A stretch of 64,000 bases of DNA from Sphingopyxis macrogoltabida (GTDB taxonomy: Bacteria > Pseudomonadota > Alphaproteobacteria > Sphingomonadales > Sphingomonadaceae), in the NCBI RefSeq assembly GCF_001314325.1, contig NZ_CP009429.1, positions 3,224,501-3,288,500 on the forward strand, written 5' to 3'. Below the pieces are notes generated by a model. That model worked only from the letters and a program-made list of their open reading frames with translations, ran no database searches and was not told the origin of the DNA. Positions 1 to 7,483 of this stretch are shown here, in pieces (position 1 is the first letter of the stretch; each line of letters begins with the position of its first letter). A program made the position numbers and the translations under genes.

Positions 1-1144
1 CCGTCGGGGTCGTCGTGACCGAATGGAATTTCGAATCGCGGTAGATCGCGCCGACCTGCCAGCCGAAGGGGCCGTCGCCTTGCGACGCGAGGCGGATTTC
101 CCCGTTGTAGATGTTGAAATCGGAATCGGTCGCGGTGCCGACGCGGTCGATGAAACCCGGCGGGAAGATCATGTTCAGCGTCGGCAGATAGAAGGCGGAA
201 ACGTCGGACTGACCGCTGTTGTGCCGGTCGATATAGCTCGTCGAAAAGCTGAGGAGCGCGGTATCGAGGTCGTAGCTCATCTTCCCTTGAAACAGCGTAT
301 AGCGATCGTTGACCGGCTGCGGCAGCAACGCCGTCGTCCGGTAAACGACGCCGAAATCCTGATTGGCCTGTTTCGATTCCTGATAGACGCCCATCAGCGA
401 CAGGCTGAGCCGGTCCGAAGGCTGCGCGAGCAGCGTCCCGCGCAGCACATAGATGTCGGCCGAATTGATATTCTTTTCGCCGCTGACGGCATTGTCGATG
501 TACCCGCCGATCCGTTCATAGCCCGCGACCAGCCGGACACCGAGCTTGTCGGTTGCGATCGGCAGGTTGAGCACCCCGACCGCCTTGTAATTGCTGTCGC
601 CATAGCGGGTCGACGAATATTCGCCCTCGAACGATCCGCCGACCGCATCGAGCCGCGGCGCCGCCGGAATGTAACGGATCGTGCCGCCCATCGAGCCCTG
701 GCCGTAGAGCGTCGCCTGCGGCCCGCGCAGCACCTCGACCCGTTCCATGTCGTAAAGGCGGACGTTGAACGGATCGCCCTGCGTATCGAGCCCGAGCGGT
801 GTTTCGTCGAGATAGAGCCCGACGGTCGAAGAACCGATCGTCGTCGCGAGACCGCGGAGCTGCACGAACTGGCGGCTGACGCCATATTCATAGGTCGAGA
901 GGCCCGGCACCGAATATTGCAGGTCCTTGAGATCGGTCGTTCCCCGCGCCGCAAGCTCGTCGGCCCCGATCGCACTGATCGACAGCGGCACGTCCTGCAA
1001 CCGCTGTTCGTAGCGCTGCGCGGTGACAATGATGTCGCCCGACGATGCTTCCGAGGCCGTATCGCTGCCGCCCGTCACCTGCGCAAAGGCGGCGGCCGGC
1101 AGCATCGCCGTACCCGCCATCAAAGTCATGATCCGTTTTTTCAT
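1..1144 (-). CDS. TonB-dependent receptor, C-terminal part cut by the window edge
   Basis: This gene reads leftward from an ATG at 1142-1144 and leaves the window still open, so about 381 N-terminal residues are visible. It starts with a signal peptide (MKKRIMTLMAGTAMLPAAAFA). A TonB-box-like stretch (DIIVTAQ) and a plug domain containing ERVEVLRGPQATLYG follow. It should be an outer-membrane beta-barrel importing a ligand with TonB energy. It is a close paralogue of the receptor at 11410-13539; both carry GTTDLKDLQYSVPG and GGTIRYIPAAPRLDAV. It begins 44 bases after the stop of the S9 peptidase gene, so the two are probably one operon. The ligand is not identifiable from sequence. Confidence 0.93.
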   Translation of the reverse strand, partial: MKKRIMTLMAGTAMLPAAAFAQVTGGSDTASEASSGDIIVTAQRYEQRLQDVPLSISAIGADELAARGTTDLKDLQYSVPGLSTYEYGVSRQFVQLRGLATTIGSSTVGLYLDETPLGLDTQGDPFNVRLYDMERVEVLRGPQATLYGQGSMGGTIRYIPAAPRLDAVGGSFEGEYSSTRYGDSNYKAVGVLNLPIATDKLGVRLVAGYERIGGYIDNAVSGEKNINSADIYVLRGTLLAQPSDRLSLSLMGVYQESKQANQDFGVVYRTTALLPQPVNDRYTLFQGKMSYDLDTALLSFSTSYIDRHNSGQSDVSAFYLPTLNMIFPPGFIDRVGTATDSDFNIYNGEIRLASQGDGPFGWQVGAIYRDSKFHSVTTTPT

Positions 1145-1188
1145 CTTGCCGCTCCCCTATAGTGTTTCGAGATTTCCGCGATGCCGGG

Positions 1189-3222
1189 CTATGCGCGCGC
1201 CGCGGTCAGGCCGATCTGGTCCATCACAAAAGCCAGCCATTCGCCGTTCCAGCGGGCGGCATCGGCCGGATCGTGCGCCCCATGGCCGGTATCGCGCCAG
1301 ACGCGCAGATGGATCGGACGATCGCCGGCATTGGCTTCGTCGAGCCGCGCGGTGAATTTGCGGCCATGGAACGGCATGCAGCCGAGATCCTTCTCGCCGA
1401 AGACCTGATAAATCGCCGGATAGGCGACGCCGTCGCGGACGTTGTGATAGGGCGACCAGCGCCGGATACTGGCGGCGTGATCGGGCTGTGACGGATCGCC
1501 ATAATCCTCGAAAAATATGGCCCGCACCCCCGCGACGGCCGCGCTGTCGGGCAACGGTTCCAGCAGGTCGAAGATCGGCACCGTCGCCACCACCGCCCGC
1601 CACAAATCGGGCTGCTGGACGATCGCGACCCCGGCGAGCAGGCCGCCGTTGCTGCCGCCCATGAAGGCCATTTTGTCGGGCACCGCGATGCCGTCGGCGA
1701 TCAGCGCCTCGGCCACCGCGCGCAGGTCGTCGAATGTGTTCTGCTTGTCGAACAATCGCCCGCCGTCGTGCCACGCCTTGCCATATTCGCCGCCGCCGCG
1801 CAGCGACGCCTGAACGAAGACGCCGCCCGCTTCGATGAACGGCACGTGCGTCGCGGGAAAGGACGGAAGCTGTGACAGGTTGAAGCCGCCGTAGGCATAG
1901 ACAAGCGTCGGTTGCGGGCGGCCCGGGTCAACGTCCCTGCGGCGAACGACGAAGTAGGGAATGCGCGTCCCGTCGCGGCTGGTCGCGAAGCGCCGTTCGG
2001 CGATCGCGTGGTCCAGTTCGTGCTTTGCTTCGCCGATGCGGCGCAGTTCGCCGGTTTGCGGATCGTGGATGAACAGCACCGACGAACGGGTGAAGGTCGT
2101 GTGCGTCAGCGCGAACATGTCGGTCGGACGAACCGCGCGTTCGGTGAGCATCGACTGCGACGATCCCGGATTTTCCAGCGGCAGCGTTTCGACCAGCCTG
2201 CCGGCGAGATCGAAGACCCGCACGCGCAGCGACACGTCGACGAGGTCGCCGACATAAAGCCGTTCGCCGACGACACCGGCCCAGCCGATGAAGCCCTCGC
2301 CTTCAGGGACGAGTTCGCGCCAGGTCGCCATATCGCGCGACGTCAATGCCGGAATGGCGACGACGCGGCCGCGCGGAACGCCGTTGTTGACGCGCGCCAC
2401 ATAAGTCTCGCCGTCGATCCAGCTCCCATCGCATTCGCCCTCGAAATTCTCGGGCAGGAAAGGCGTCGGCACGAGCGTTTCGAGGTCGACGTGGACGAGC
2501 GCAACATGCTCGTGCGGTTCGGTGACGGCGACGCCGCGGCGGCCGTCGGGAGAGACCTGCAGCGTCAGGCCCGAATGTTTGGCCGCGACGAGTTGCTCGG
2601 GAAGCGGCACCGCGGCGCGTTCGCTGGCGCCTTCGGCCACGGGTACGAAGCGCAGTTCATGCACGCCCTCCACGGTGCGGCCGTCGAGCCAGAAGCCGCT
2701 TTCGTCGGGGAGCCAGCCGGGCCGCGCACCCGAATAAAGAATCGCGGCGACATCGAGGACATGCCGTCCCGTCGCGCTTTCATAGACCGACCATGTCCCC
2801 ATCATGTCACCGTCGACGCCCCAGGCGATCGCGACGAAACGGCCGGCGGGCGACGGCTCCACAAACGCAAGCATCACATTGCCGCCGCCGTTCGCCGCCG
2901 ACATCACCTGCCTCGATACGATGGTGCGCCCCGGCCCGTCCGGCTCGGTGCTGACCCGCAAGACCTGATCGTCACCATCCTGCGCATAGCCGAACCAGAA
3001 GGCGCCGCGCTTGCGCGGCACGAAATAGCCGCCGGCATCGGCCAGTTCGAGCAGCCGGTCGCGAACGGGGGCAAAGTTGGGCGAAGCCTCGGCCGCCGCG
3101 CGCGCGACCCGGTCGCGCTTCCACTGCCATTCGAGCGCCTCGGCGGTGTCGTCGTGAAGATGCGCGAAGCGATCCTCGAACGTGACGCCGCCGATGGTCT
3201 TGCGGACGGGCTTCGCCTGCAT
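1189..3222 (-). CDS. S9A prolyl-oligopeptidase-type serine peptidase
   Basis: A 677-residue protein with an N-terminal beta-propeller region and a C-terminal alpha/beta-hydrolase domain. The catalytic triad is visible as Ser524 (GGSNGG), Asp612 (GEKD) and His647 (TGHG). There is no signal peptide, so it probably acts in the cytoplasm on short peptides that have already been imported. I place the start at ATG 3222, preceded by an AGAGGA Shine-Dalgarno sequence; an ATG 42 bases upstream in the same frame has no such site. It is followed by the partial TonB receptor and preceded by a copy of the island operator at 3276-3292. Its paralogue lies at 9193-11259. The real substrate is unknown. Confidence 0.9.
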   Translation of the reverse strand: MQAKPVRKTIGGVTFEDRFAHLHDDTAEALEWQWKRDRVARAAAEASPNFAPVRDRLLELADAGGYFVPRKRGAFWFGYAQDGDDQVLRVSTEPDGPGRTIVSRQVMSAANGGGNVMLAFVEPSPAGRFVAIAWGVDGDMMGTWSVYESATGRHVLDVAAILYSGARPGWLPDESGFWLDGRTVEGVHELRFVPVAEGASERAAVPLPEQLVAAKHSGLTLQVSPDGRRGVAVTEPHEHVALVHVDLETLVPTPFLPENFEGECDGSWIDGETYVARVNNGVPRGRVVAIPALTSRDMATWRELVPEGEGFIGWAGVVGERLYVGDLVDVSLRVRVFDLAGRLVETLPLENPGSSQSMLTERAVRPTDMFALTHTTFTRSSVLFIHDPQTGELRRIGEAKHELDHAIAERRFATSRDGTRIPYFVVRRRDVDPGRPQPTLVYAYGGFNLSQLPSFPATHVPFIEAGGVFVQASLRGGGEYGKAWHDGGRLFDKQNTFDDLRAVAEALIADGIAVPDKMAFMGGSNGGLLAGVAIVQQPDLWRAVVATVPIFDLLEPLPDSAAVAGVRAIFFEDYGDPSQPDHAASIRRWSPYHNVRDGVAYPAIYQVFGEKDLGCMPFHGRKFTARLDEANAGDRPIHLRVWRDTGHGAHDPADAARWNGEWLAFVMDQIGLTAARA

Positions 3223-3271
3223 GTCTTTTCCTCTTTCCATGATCGGGCGAGTGTAGTCGCCCACCGGTCCC

Positions 3272-3300
3272 GCTCCATTCGCGAGCGGACAAAAGCCTTT
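3272..3300 (-). promoter_or_regulatory. Island operator copy E, upstream of the S9 peptidase/TonB receptor operon
   Basis: On the minus strand the 17-mer TTGTCCGCTCGCGAATG (3276-3292) fits the island consensus TTGYMCG-N5-SWAWG. It shares the extended right end CGAATGGAGC with copy D. It ends 53 bases before the peptidase start. A -10-like TACACT lies about 20 bases further downstream. Assignment to the AraC-type regulators is an inference from the five recurring positions. Confidence 0.5.
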
Positions 3301-3320
3301 GGCGATTTTCCAAAATCGCC
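3301..3320 (-). terminator. Palindromic hairpin after the SRPBCC gene
   Basis: GGCGATTTT and AAAATCGCC form a perfect 9-bp stem with a 2-base loop, 15 bases after the SRPBCC stop codon. The downstream minus-strand sequence contains CTTTTG but not a clean T run. It is a plausible but imperfect terminator that would insulate the SRPBCC gene from the peptidase operon. Confidence 0.4.
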
Positions 3321-3335
3321 GGCAGCGCGTGCGGA

Positions 3336-3833
3336 TCAGCCCGGCATTTCGACGCGCGCCTTGATGCTCGCAAGATAGGCATTGAGGTGCACATCGGCGC
3401 CCGAGGTCATTTCGGCGACCGCCGCCGCGAGATCCGGCCCGTCGCCGCCGGCCGGAGCATCGACCTTAACGCTTGTGTGGCAATCGATGGCATAGCTGGT
3501 ACCGCCCGCGGCTTCGCGCGCATGATAGGTTGCGTAAACGCGCATGCCGCCGGGCACCGAGAGATAATCGGCCATCACGCTCAGGCGGCGCGCGGTGTCG
3601 TCGCGCTCGGTGATGTGGACGATGCGTTCGTCGACCACGCCATCCTGTTCGAAGCGCATGCGATAGCCGCCGAGGGTCGCGGCCGGATCGTCGAGCGGTT
3701 CGATCGTGCCGAATTCGCGAAACTTCTTGGCTTCGACATAGTCGCTCAGGATTTCGCGCCACACCGCATCGGGCGCGGCGGCCATCTCCAGCGCCACATG
3801 ATTGACCATCGTCACCGGAACCTGTTCAGCCAC
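3336..3833 (-). CDS. SRPBCC (START/Bet v1-like) family protein
   Basis: A 165-residue protein with the polyketide-cyclase/SRPBCC fold pattern: an N-terminal strand and helices (APDAVWREILSDY) and a long C-terminal helix. Such proteins bind hydrophobic ligands, and some are cyclases or dehydratases. No signal peptide is seen, so it is cytosolic. The start is GTG at 3833, chosen because GGGAG sits seven bases upstream. It is transcribed away from the AraC-type regulator at 4003, with operator copy D between them. Its role in the island may be ligand binding or handling, but nothing in the sequence fixes an activity. Confidence 0.75.
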   Translation of the reverse strand: MAEQVPVTMVNHVALEMAAAPDAVWREILSDYVEAKKFREFGTIEPLDDPAATLGGYRMRFEQDGVVDERIVHITERDDTARRLSVMADYLSVPGGMRVYATYHAREAAGGTSYAIDCHTSVKVDAPAGGDGPDLAAAVAEMTSGADVHLNAYLASIKARVEMPG

Positions 3834-3938
3834 TCGCTATCTCCCGAATATATCGACCTGCCCTTTCCCGGGCTTTCGCGGCCGCAGCCGGTCTGGAACG
3901 CCCGGCCGTCGCGGGTTATAAGGGCAAGGTCTGGACGA

Positions 3939-3966
3939 GCTCCATTCGATATCGTACAATAGTGTA
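3939..3966 (-). promoter_or_regulatory. Island operator copy D, between the SRPBCC and AraC-type genes
   Basis: The minus-strand 17-mer TTGTACGATATCGAATG (3943-3959) matches the consensus TTGYMCG-N5-SWAWG and shares CGAATGGAGC with copy E. A TATAAC-like -10 lies about 22 bases downstream toward the SRPBCC gene, whose start is 109 bases away. The regulator gene at 4003 starts on the other side, so the site could also serve autoregulation. Confidence 0.5.
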
Positions 3967-4002
3967 TATTGAGCGTCCAAAATGACGGCGTCAGGAGATG
4001 CG

Positions 4003-5154
4003 ATGCAGCAAGCGATCCCTCCCGGTTCCGGCGCGCAGACTGCCGCCGTGACGATTTCGCCGCTCACCCGCGGCCGCAAAAGCCTTCGGGTGACGGCCGC
4101 CGCTGCGCGGCGCCGCTTTCCCGTCGATGCAGACACATTGCCCGCAGTATCGGTCGAGCGCGAAGTGCCGGATTTCCTTGGTGACGAAGACCCCGAGCGG
4201 ATTCCGGGCGTCGAAACCTTTACGCAGCTTGGCCACCCCGGCCATTTTCGCGTTCACGGCCTGACCGACCATGCGTTCGGGCATTTCGAATTCTGCCGGC
4301 TGGACGACGGCTTTTTCGCAGGGATTTGCGACACCACCTACCTCGAACCGCTCGCGACAACGATGGTCGCCGACAATATGCTGCGGGTGATCATCGCGAG
4401 CGAGGGCGACGGCGAATATGCGACCGCGCGTGGCGAAATCGTCGACTTCAAGGGGCCGGGCGCGGTGATCATCATCGAACCGGCCGGCCAGCCACCGGCC
4501 GAGACGGTGTTCTTCGGGCGCAACCTCGGTGTCCACCTCTATATCCACTGCGACGCGCTGAAACGCCTGTACGCCGGAGAGGAAGGCGACCTGCCGGCGC
4601 TGCTCAGGGCTTTCATCGCCGGCAGCCTGCCCGCCACGGTCGCGCGCCGTTTACCGCTGACACCGCAATTGCTGCGCTTCCTCGAGGATCTGAAGGATTG
4701 CACGCTGGAAGGCCGCAGCCGACGGTTGCTGATCCAGTCGAAGGCCATCGAGATCCTCTGTCACGCCTTCGAGGCCCTCGACCAGGACGCGAATGGCGAA
4801 GCCTTCGCGGGCGCGTCGAAGCTCGCGGCCAGTGGCGTCCTCAAGGCACAGCGCCTGCTGAGCGACAATTTCGTGAGCCCGCCGTCACTCGACGACCTCG
4901 CGCATCAGGTCGGGCTCAGCCGCAGCGGCCTGTGCGCGGCGTTCCGCCAGATCGTCGGCCAGACGGTGTTCGACTATATCGCCGACCTGCGCATGCAGCA
5001 GGCGCTGGCCCTGCTCAATGAAAGCGGCGCGACGATCTCCGAAGTCGCTTATGCGGTCGGCTATGGCCATCCTTCGAGCTTTTCGGTCGCGGTGCAGCGC
5101 CGCTTCGGCACGACCGCGAGCGAGCTGCGGCGGCGCGGTCTTCCGGCCGCCTGA
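4003..5154 (+). CDS. AraC family regulator, PchR-like (first of two sisters)
   Basis: A 383-residue regulator with an N-terminal sensory domain and a C-terminal double helix-turn-helix (roughly residues 275-375). The middle segment RRLLIQSKAIEILCHAF resembles the linker region of PchR-type regulators, which sense siderophores or other ligands and control TonB receptors. Start ATG 4003 is preferred over ATG 3982 because AGGAG lies five bases before it. The protein is a sister of the regulator at 6190-7365; the two share the recognition-region run FRQIVGQTVFDYIADLRMQ. This suggests that both bind similar DNA sites, namely the five island operators. The inducer is unknown. Confidence 0.88.
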   Translation: MQQAIPPGSGAQTAAVTISPLTRGRKSLRVTAAAARRRFPVDADTLPAVSVEREVPDFLGDEDPERIPGVETFTQLGHPGHFRVHGLTDHAFGHFEFCRLDDGFFAGICDTTYLEPLATTMVADNMLRVIIASEGDGEYATARGEIVDFKGPGAVIIIEPAGQPPAETVFFGRNLGVHLYIHCDALKRLYAGEEGDLPALLRAFIAGSLPATVARRLPLTPQLLRFLEDLKDCTLEGRSRRLLIQSKAIEILCHAFEALDQDANGEAFAGASKLAASGVLKAQRLLSDNFVSPPSLDDLAHQVGLSRSGLCAAFRQIVGQTVFDYIADLRMQQALALLNESGATISEVAYAVGYGHPSSFSVAVQRRFGTTASELRRRGLPAA

Positions 5155-5191
5155 CATCTCGCAGCGGCCGGCGCCTTTCCGACGATTGCCA

Positions 5192-5217
5192 AACAGTTTT
5201 GCACGCACGCCTAAGCG
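5192..5217 (+). promoter_or_regulatory. Island operator copy A, upstream of the alpha/beta hydrolase
   Basis: AACAGTTTTGCACG followed by CACGCCTAAG. The core 17-mer is 5199-5215 and ends 50 bases before the GTG start. It shares the extension AACAGTTTTG with copies B and C. An AT-rich TCATAT lies 17 bases past the right half, which would put that half in the -35 position, as for a class II activator site. Confidence 0.55.
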
Positions 5218-5265
5218 GGCCGGCAGCGTGCGTCATATGCGGGTTCCGATACAGAAGGCTGCGGG

Positions 5266-6162
5266 GTGCAAATGGAAGATATCGCTCTGATCGATCCGCC
5301 GGTGCAATCGATGACGCTTGCCGACGGGCGGACATTGTCCTGGCAGGAGTTCGGCGTGCCCGACGGACGGCCGGTACTCTATTTCCACGGCGGCGGCAGC
5401 TTCAGCCTCGAAGCCGGGATTTTCTATCGCGAGGCGGTGCGGAACAACCTCCGCCTCATCTCGACCAACCGGCCCGGCGCCGGGGATTCGACGCTTTGCC
5501 CCGGCCGCCCCGTTGCTGCTTATTCCGACGATTTGACCGAGTTGCTCGACCGGCTGAAAATCGAAAAATTCGCCTGCCTCGGCGAATCGAACGGCGGCAT
5601 GATGACGCTGGCGACCGCCGCGACGATGGCGCCGCGCGTTCTCGGTGCCATTCCGATCAATCCGACTGTTCCATGGTTCGACCCGGTGGCACGGCGCGTT
5701 TCTCCGGGTTCGGTGGCCGTCGCCTATCGCCTGATGCGGCACGCGCCGTGGTTGCTCGCGACGCTGGCGAAAGTGGCGGCGGGCCGGATGCCGAAGATGA
5801 AGGCGGCCCGGCGGCCAAGCACCGGGCGGTTCGACCGCGCGAACCTGATCGGCCCGCCGCCGGGCACCGAGCCCGATGTCGCCGACCTGCAGTGGCGGAT
5901 CATGGCATGCCACAACAAGGCCGCGCTCCTCGCCGAAGTGCGCTGGGCATCGGCGGACTGGGGATTCGACCCGCATTCGATCCCCACCCGCCTGGACTTC
6001 TTCTGCGGCGTCCATGACGCGCAGGCGCCCTTTGCGCTGGTGCTCGCGGATCATAACCCCGACGCCAGCTTCCACTATTTTTCATACGGGCATAACGCCT
6101 TCTCGCACCCCGATGTGCGGCGGCGGATCATGGATATGATCGCAAGCTATTTCGAGCGCTGA
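5266..6162 (+). CDS. Alpha/beta hydrolase
   Basis: A 298-residue hydrolase. The nucleophile elbow is GESNGG (Ser108), the oxyanion-hole region is HGGGS near residue 41, and a His near the C terminus (YGHNAFSHP) could complete the triad. No signal peptide is present. The start is GTG 5266 with AGAAGG seven bases upstream; ATG 5272 is a close alternative. It has its own copy of the island operator and sits between the two AraC-type regulators. It could hydrolyse an ester or lactone in the imported ligand, but that is inference; only the fold and likely serine hydrolase activity are visible. Confidence 0.87.
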   Translation: MQMEDIALIDPPVQSMTLADGRTLSWQEFGVPDGRPVLYFHGGGSFSLEAGIFYREAVRNNLRLISTNRPGAGDSTLCPGRPVAAYSDDLTELLDRLKIEKFACLGESNGGMMTLATAATMAPRVLGAIPINPTVPWFDPVARRVSPGSVAVAYRLMRHAPWLLATLAKVAAGRMPKMKAARRPSTGRFDRANLIGPPPGTEPDVADLQWRIMACHNKAALLAEVRWASADWGFDPHSIPTRLDFFCGVHDAQAPFALVLADHNPDASFHYFSYGHNAFSHPDVRRRIMDMIASYFER

Positions 6163-6189
6163 GCGGAGCGCACCGCGGCGGGCTCGCGA

Positions 6190-7365
6190 TCAGATCGCCG
6201 GCAGTCCGCGCCGCCGTAACTCGCTCGGCGACGTACCGAAACGGCGCTGCACTGCGAGCGAGAAGCTCGACGGATGGCTGTACCCGACCGCATAGGCGAT
6301 CTCGGTGATCGAGGCGTCGCGCTGGTTCAGCAAGGCGAGCGCATGCTGCATCCGGAGGTCGGCGATATAGTCGAACACCGTCTGGCCGACGATCTGGCGA
6401 AAGCCCGCACACAGGCTGCTGCGGCTGAGCCCCGCCTCGCGCGCAAGGTCGTCGAGTGACGGCGGGCTGGCGAAATTGTCGATCAGCAGGCGCTGCGCCC
6501 TCAGCACCCCGCGCGTCATCAGCGCCGAGGCTTCGGGCGACCCGAAATCCTCCTCCTGCGCCATCGCCTTGAAAGCATGGCAGAGGATTTCGATCGCCTT
6601 CGATCGGATGAACAGGCGGCGGCTGTGTTCGGTGAGGTCGCAGGCGTGCAGGTCGTCCAAGCAGCGGATGAGCCCTGCCCCGAGCGGCAGGCGCCGCGCG
6701 ACCGTCTGGCGCAGGTTGCCGGCGATAAAGGCCTGCAGCACCGCCGGCAGTTCGTGTTCGCGTTGGGCATAAAGGCGCTGGAGCGCGCTGCGGTGGATAT
6801 AGACGCTCGCCGTCCGGCAATGGCCGGCGAACACAGCCTGGGCGGGCGGCATGCCGGCGGGTTCGATAATGATCGCACAGCCGGCGCCTTTGAGGTCGAG
6901 CCGGTCGCCGCGCGGCGAGACATATTCGGCATCGTCGTCGCTTGCGACACGCACCCGCAACAGATCGGGGGCCGATATCGTCATCGGATACGGCGCGGCA
7001 TGGGTGATATCGTTGAAATGGATCAGGAACCCGTCGGCCAGACCGCAACATTCGAAATATCCGGTGCCGATGTCCGCCGCCGGATAGGCCCGGCAATGAT
7101 GGGTGTCGCCCAGGGGTTCGACCGCCTCGACCTCGCGCTCCGCGTTCCTCGCCGCCTCCTCGGCCCACCCCGCAGCCCATTGCTTCATCGCATAGTTCAT
7201 CGCCATGGGAGGAAGGTCGCCGGCAATCGCGAAACGCCGAAATCCGAGTGCCGTCGAGGATCGCGACGCAACTGCGAGCTCGGTGCGCGAACGCCGCTTG
7301 GCCATTCGCCGGGTCAGCGCCGAATCGGCGGGGGCGGTGCTGGCATCGGCAAGGCTCGATCGCAT
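6190..7365 (-). CDS. AraC family regulator, PchR-like (second sister)
   Basis: A 391-residue regulator with the same layout as the one at 4003: a sensory N-terminal domain, the linker RRLFIRSKAIEILCHAF and a C-terminal double helix-turn-helix. The last 110 residues are nearly the same as in the sister, while the N-terminal halves differ more. That fits two regulators reading similar operators but perhaps different ligands. The start is ATG 7365 with GGGAG six bases upstream. It diverges from the DUF885 gene, with operator copy B between the two starts. It probably arose by duplication together with the receptor and peptidase pairs. Confidence 0.88.
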   Translation of the reverse strand: MRSSLADASTAPADSALTRRMAKRRSRTELAVASRSSTALGFRRFAIAGDLPPMAMNYAMKQWAAGWAEEAARNAEREVEAVEPLGDTHHCRAYPAADIGTGYFECCGLADGFLIHFNDITHAAPYPMTISAPDLLRVRVASDDDAEYVSPRGDRLDLKGAGCAIIIEPAGMPPAQAVFAGHCRTASVYIHRSALQRLYAQREHELPAVLQAFIAGNLRQTVARRLPLGAGLIRCLDDLHACDLTEHSRRLFIRSKAIEILCHAFKAMAQEEDFGSPEASALMTRGVLRAQRLLIDNFASPPSLDDLAREAGLSRSSLCAGFRQIVGQTVFDYIADLRMQHALALLNQRDASITEIAYAVGYSHPSSFSLAVQRRFGTSPSELRRRGLPAI

Positions 7366-7403
7366 GACATTCTCCCGGGCAGGCCGTGAATTCGACGATT
7401 AAC

Positions 7404-7432
7404 AAACAGTTTTGTACGATAAGCTAAGTCGG
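7404..7432 (+). promoter_or_regulatory. Island operator copy B, between the AraC-type and DUF885 genes
   Basis: AAACAGTTTTGTACG followed by ATAAGCTAAG; the core 17-mer is 7412-7428. It points toward the DUF885/S9 operon, 55 bases before its start, and AGTTAA lies 17 bases past the right half. It also lies about 40 bases upstream of the divergent regulator start. Confidence 0.55.
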
Positions 7433-7483
7433 CGGTCCAGTCCGCAGTTAAGGTGCCCCGATAACAGACGGGAGATGACCGGC

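Noticed and set aside
1189-3222. S9 peptidase as a lasso-peptide isopeptidase (AtxE-like)
   Set aside because: No lasso precursor or B/C genes are nearby, and the protein looks like a cytosolic S9A prolyl oligopeptidase. The idea is not excluded but is unsupported.
1912-3378. Long open frames antisense to peptidase, receptor and other genes (for example here, 9097-11238 minus, 42510-44573 plus, 57306-59870 plus)
   Set aside because: They lie fully opposite genes with clear catalytic motifs, and their proteins are Arg/His/Ala-rich low-complexity readings typical of GC-rich shadow frames.
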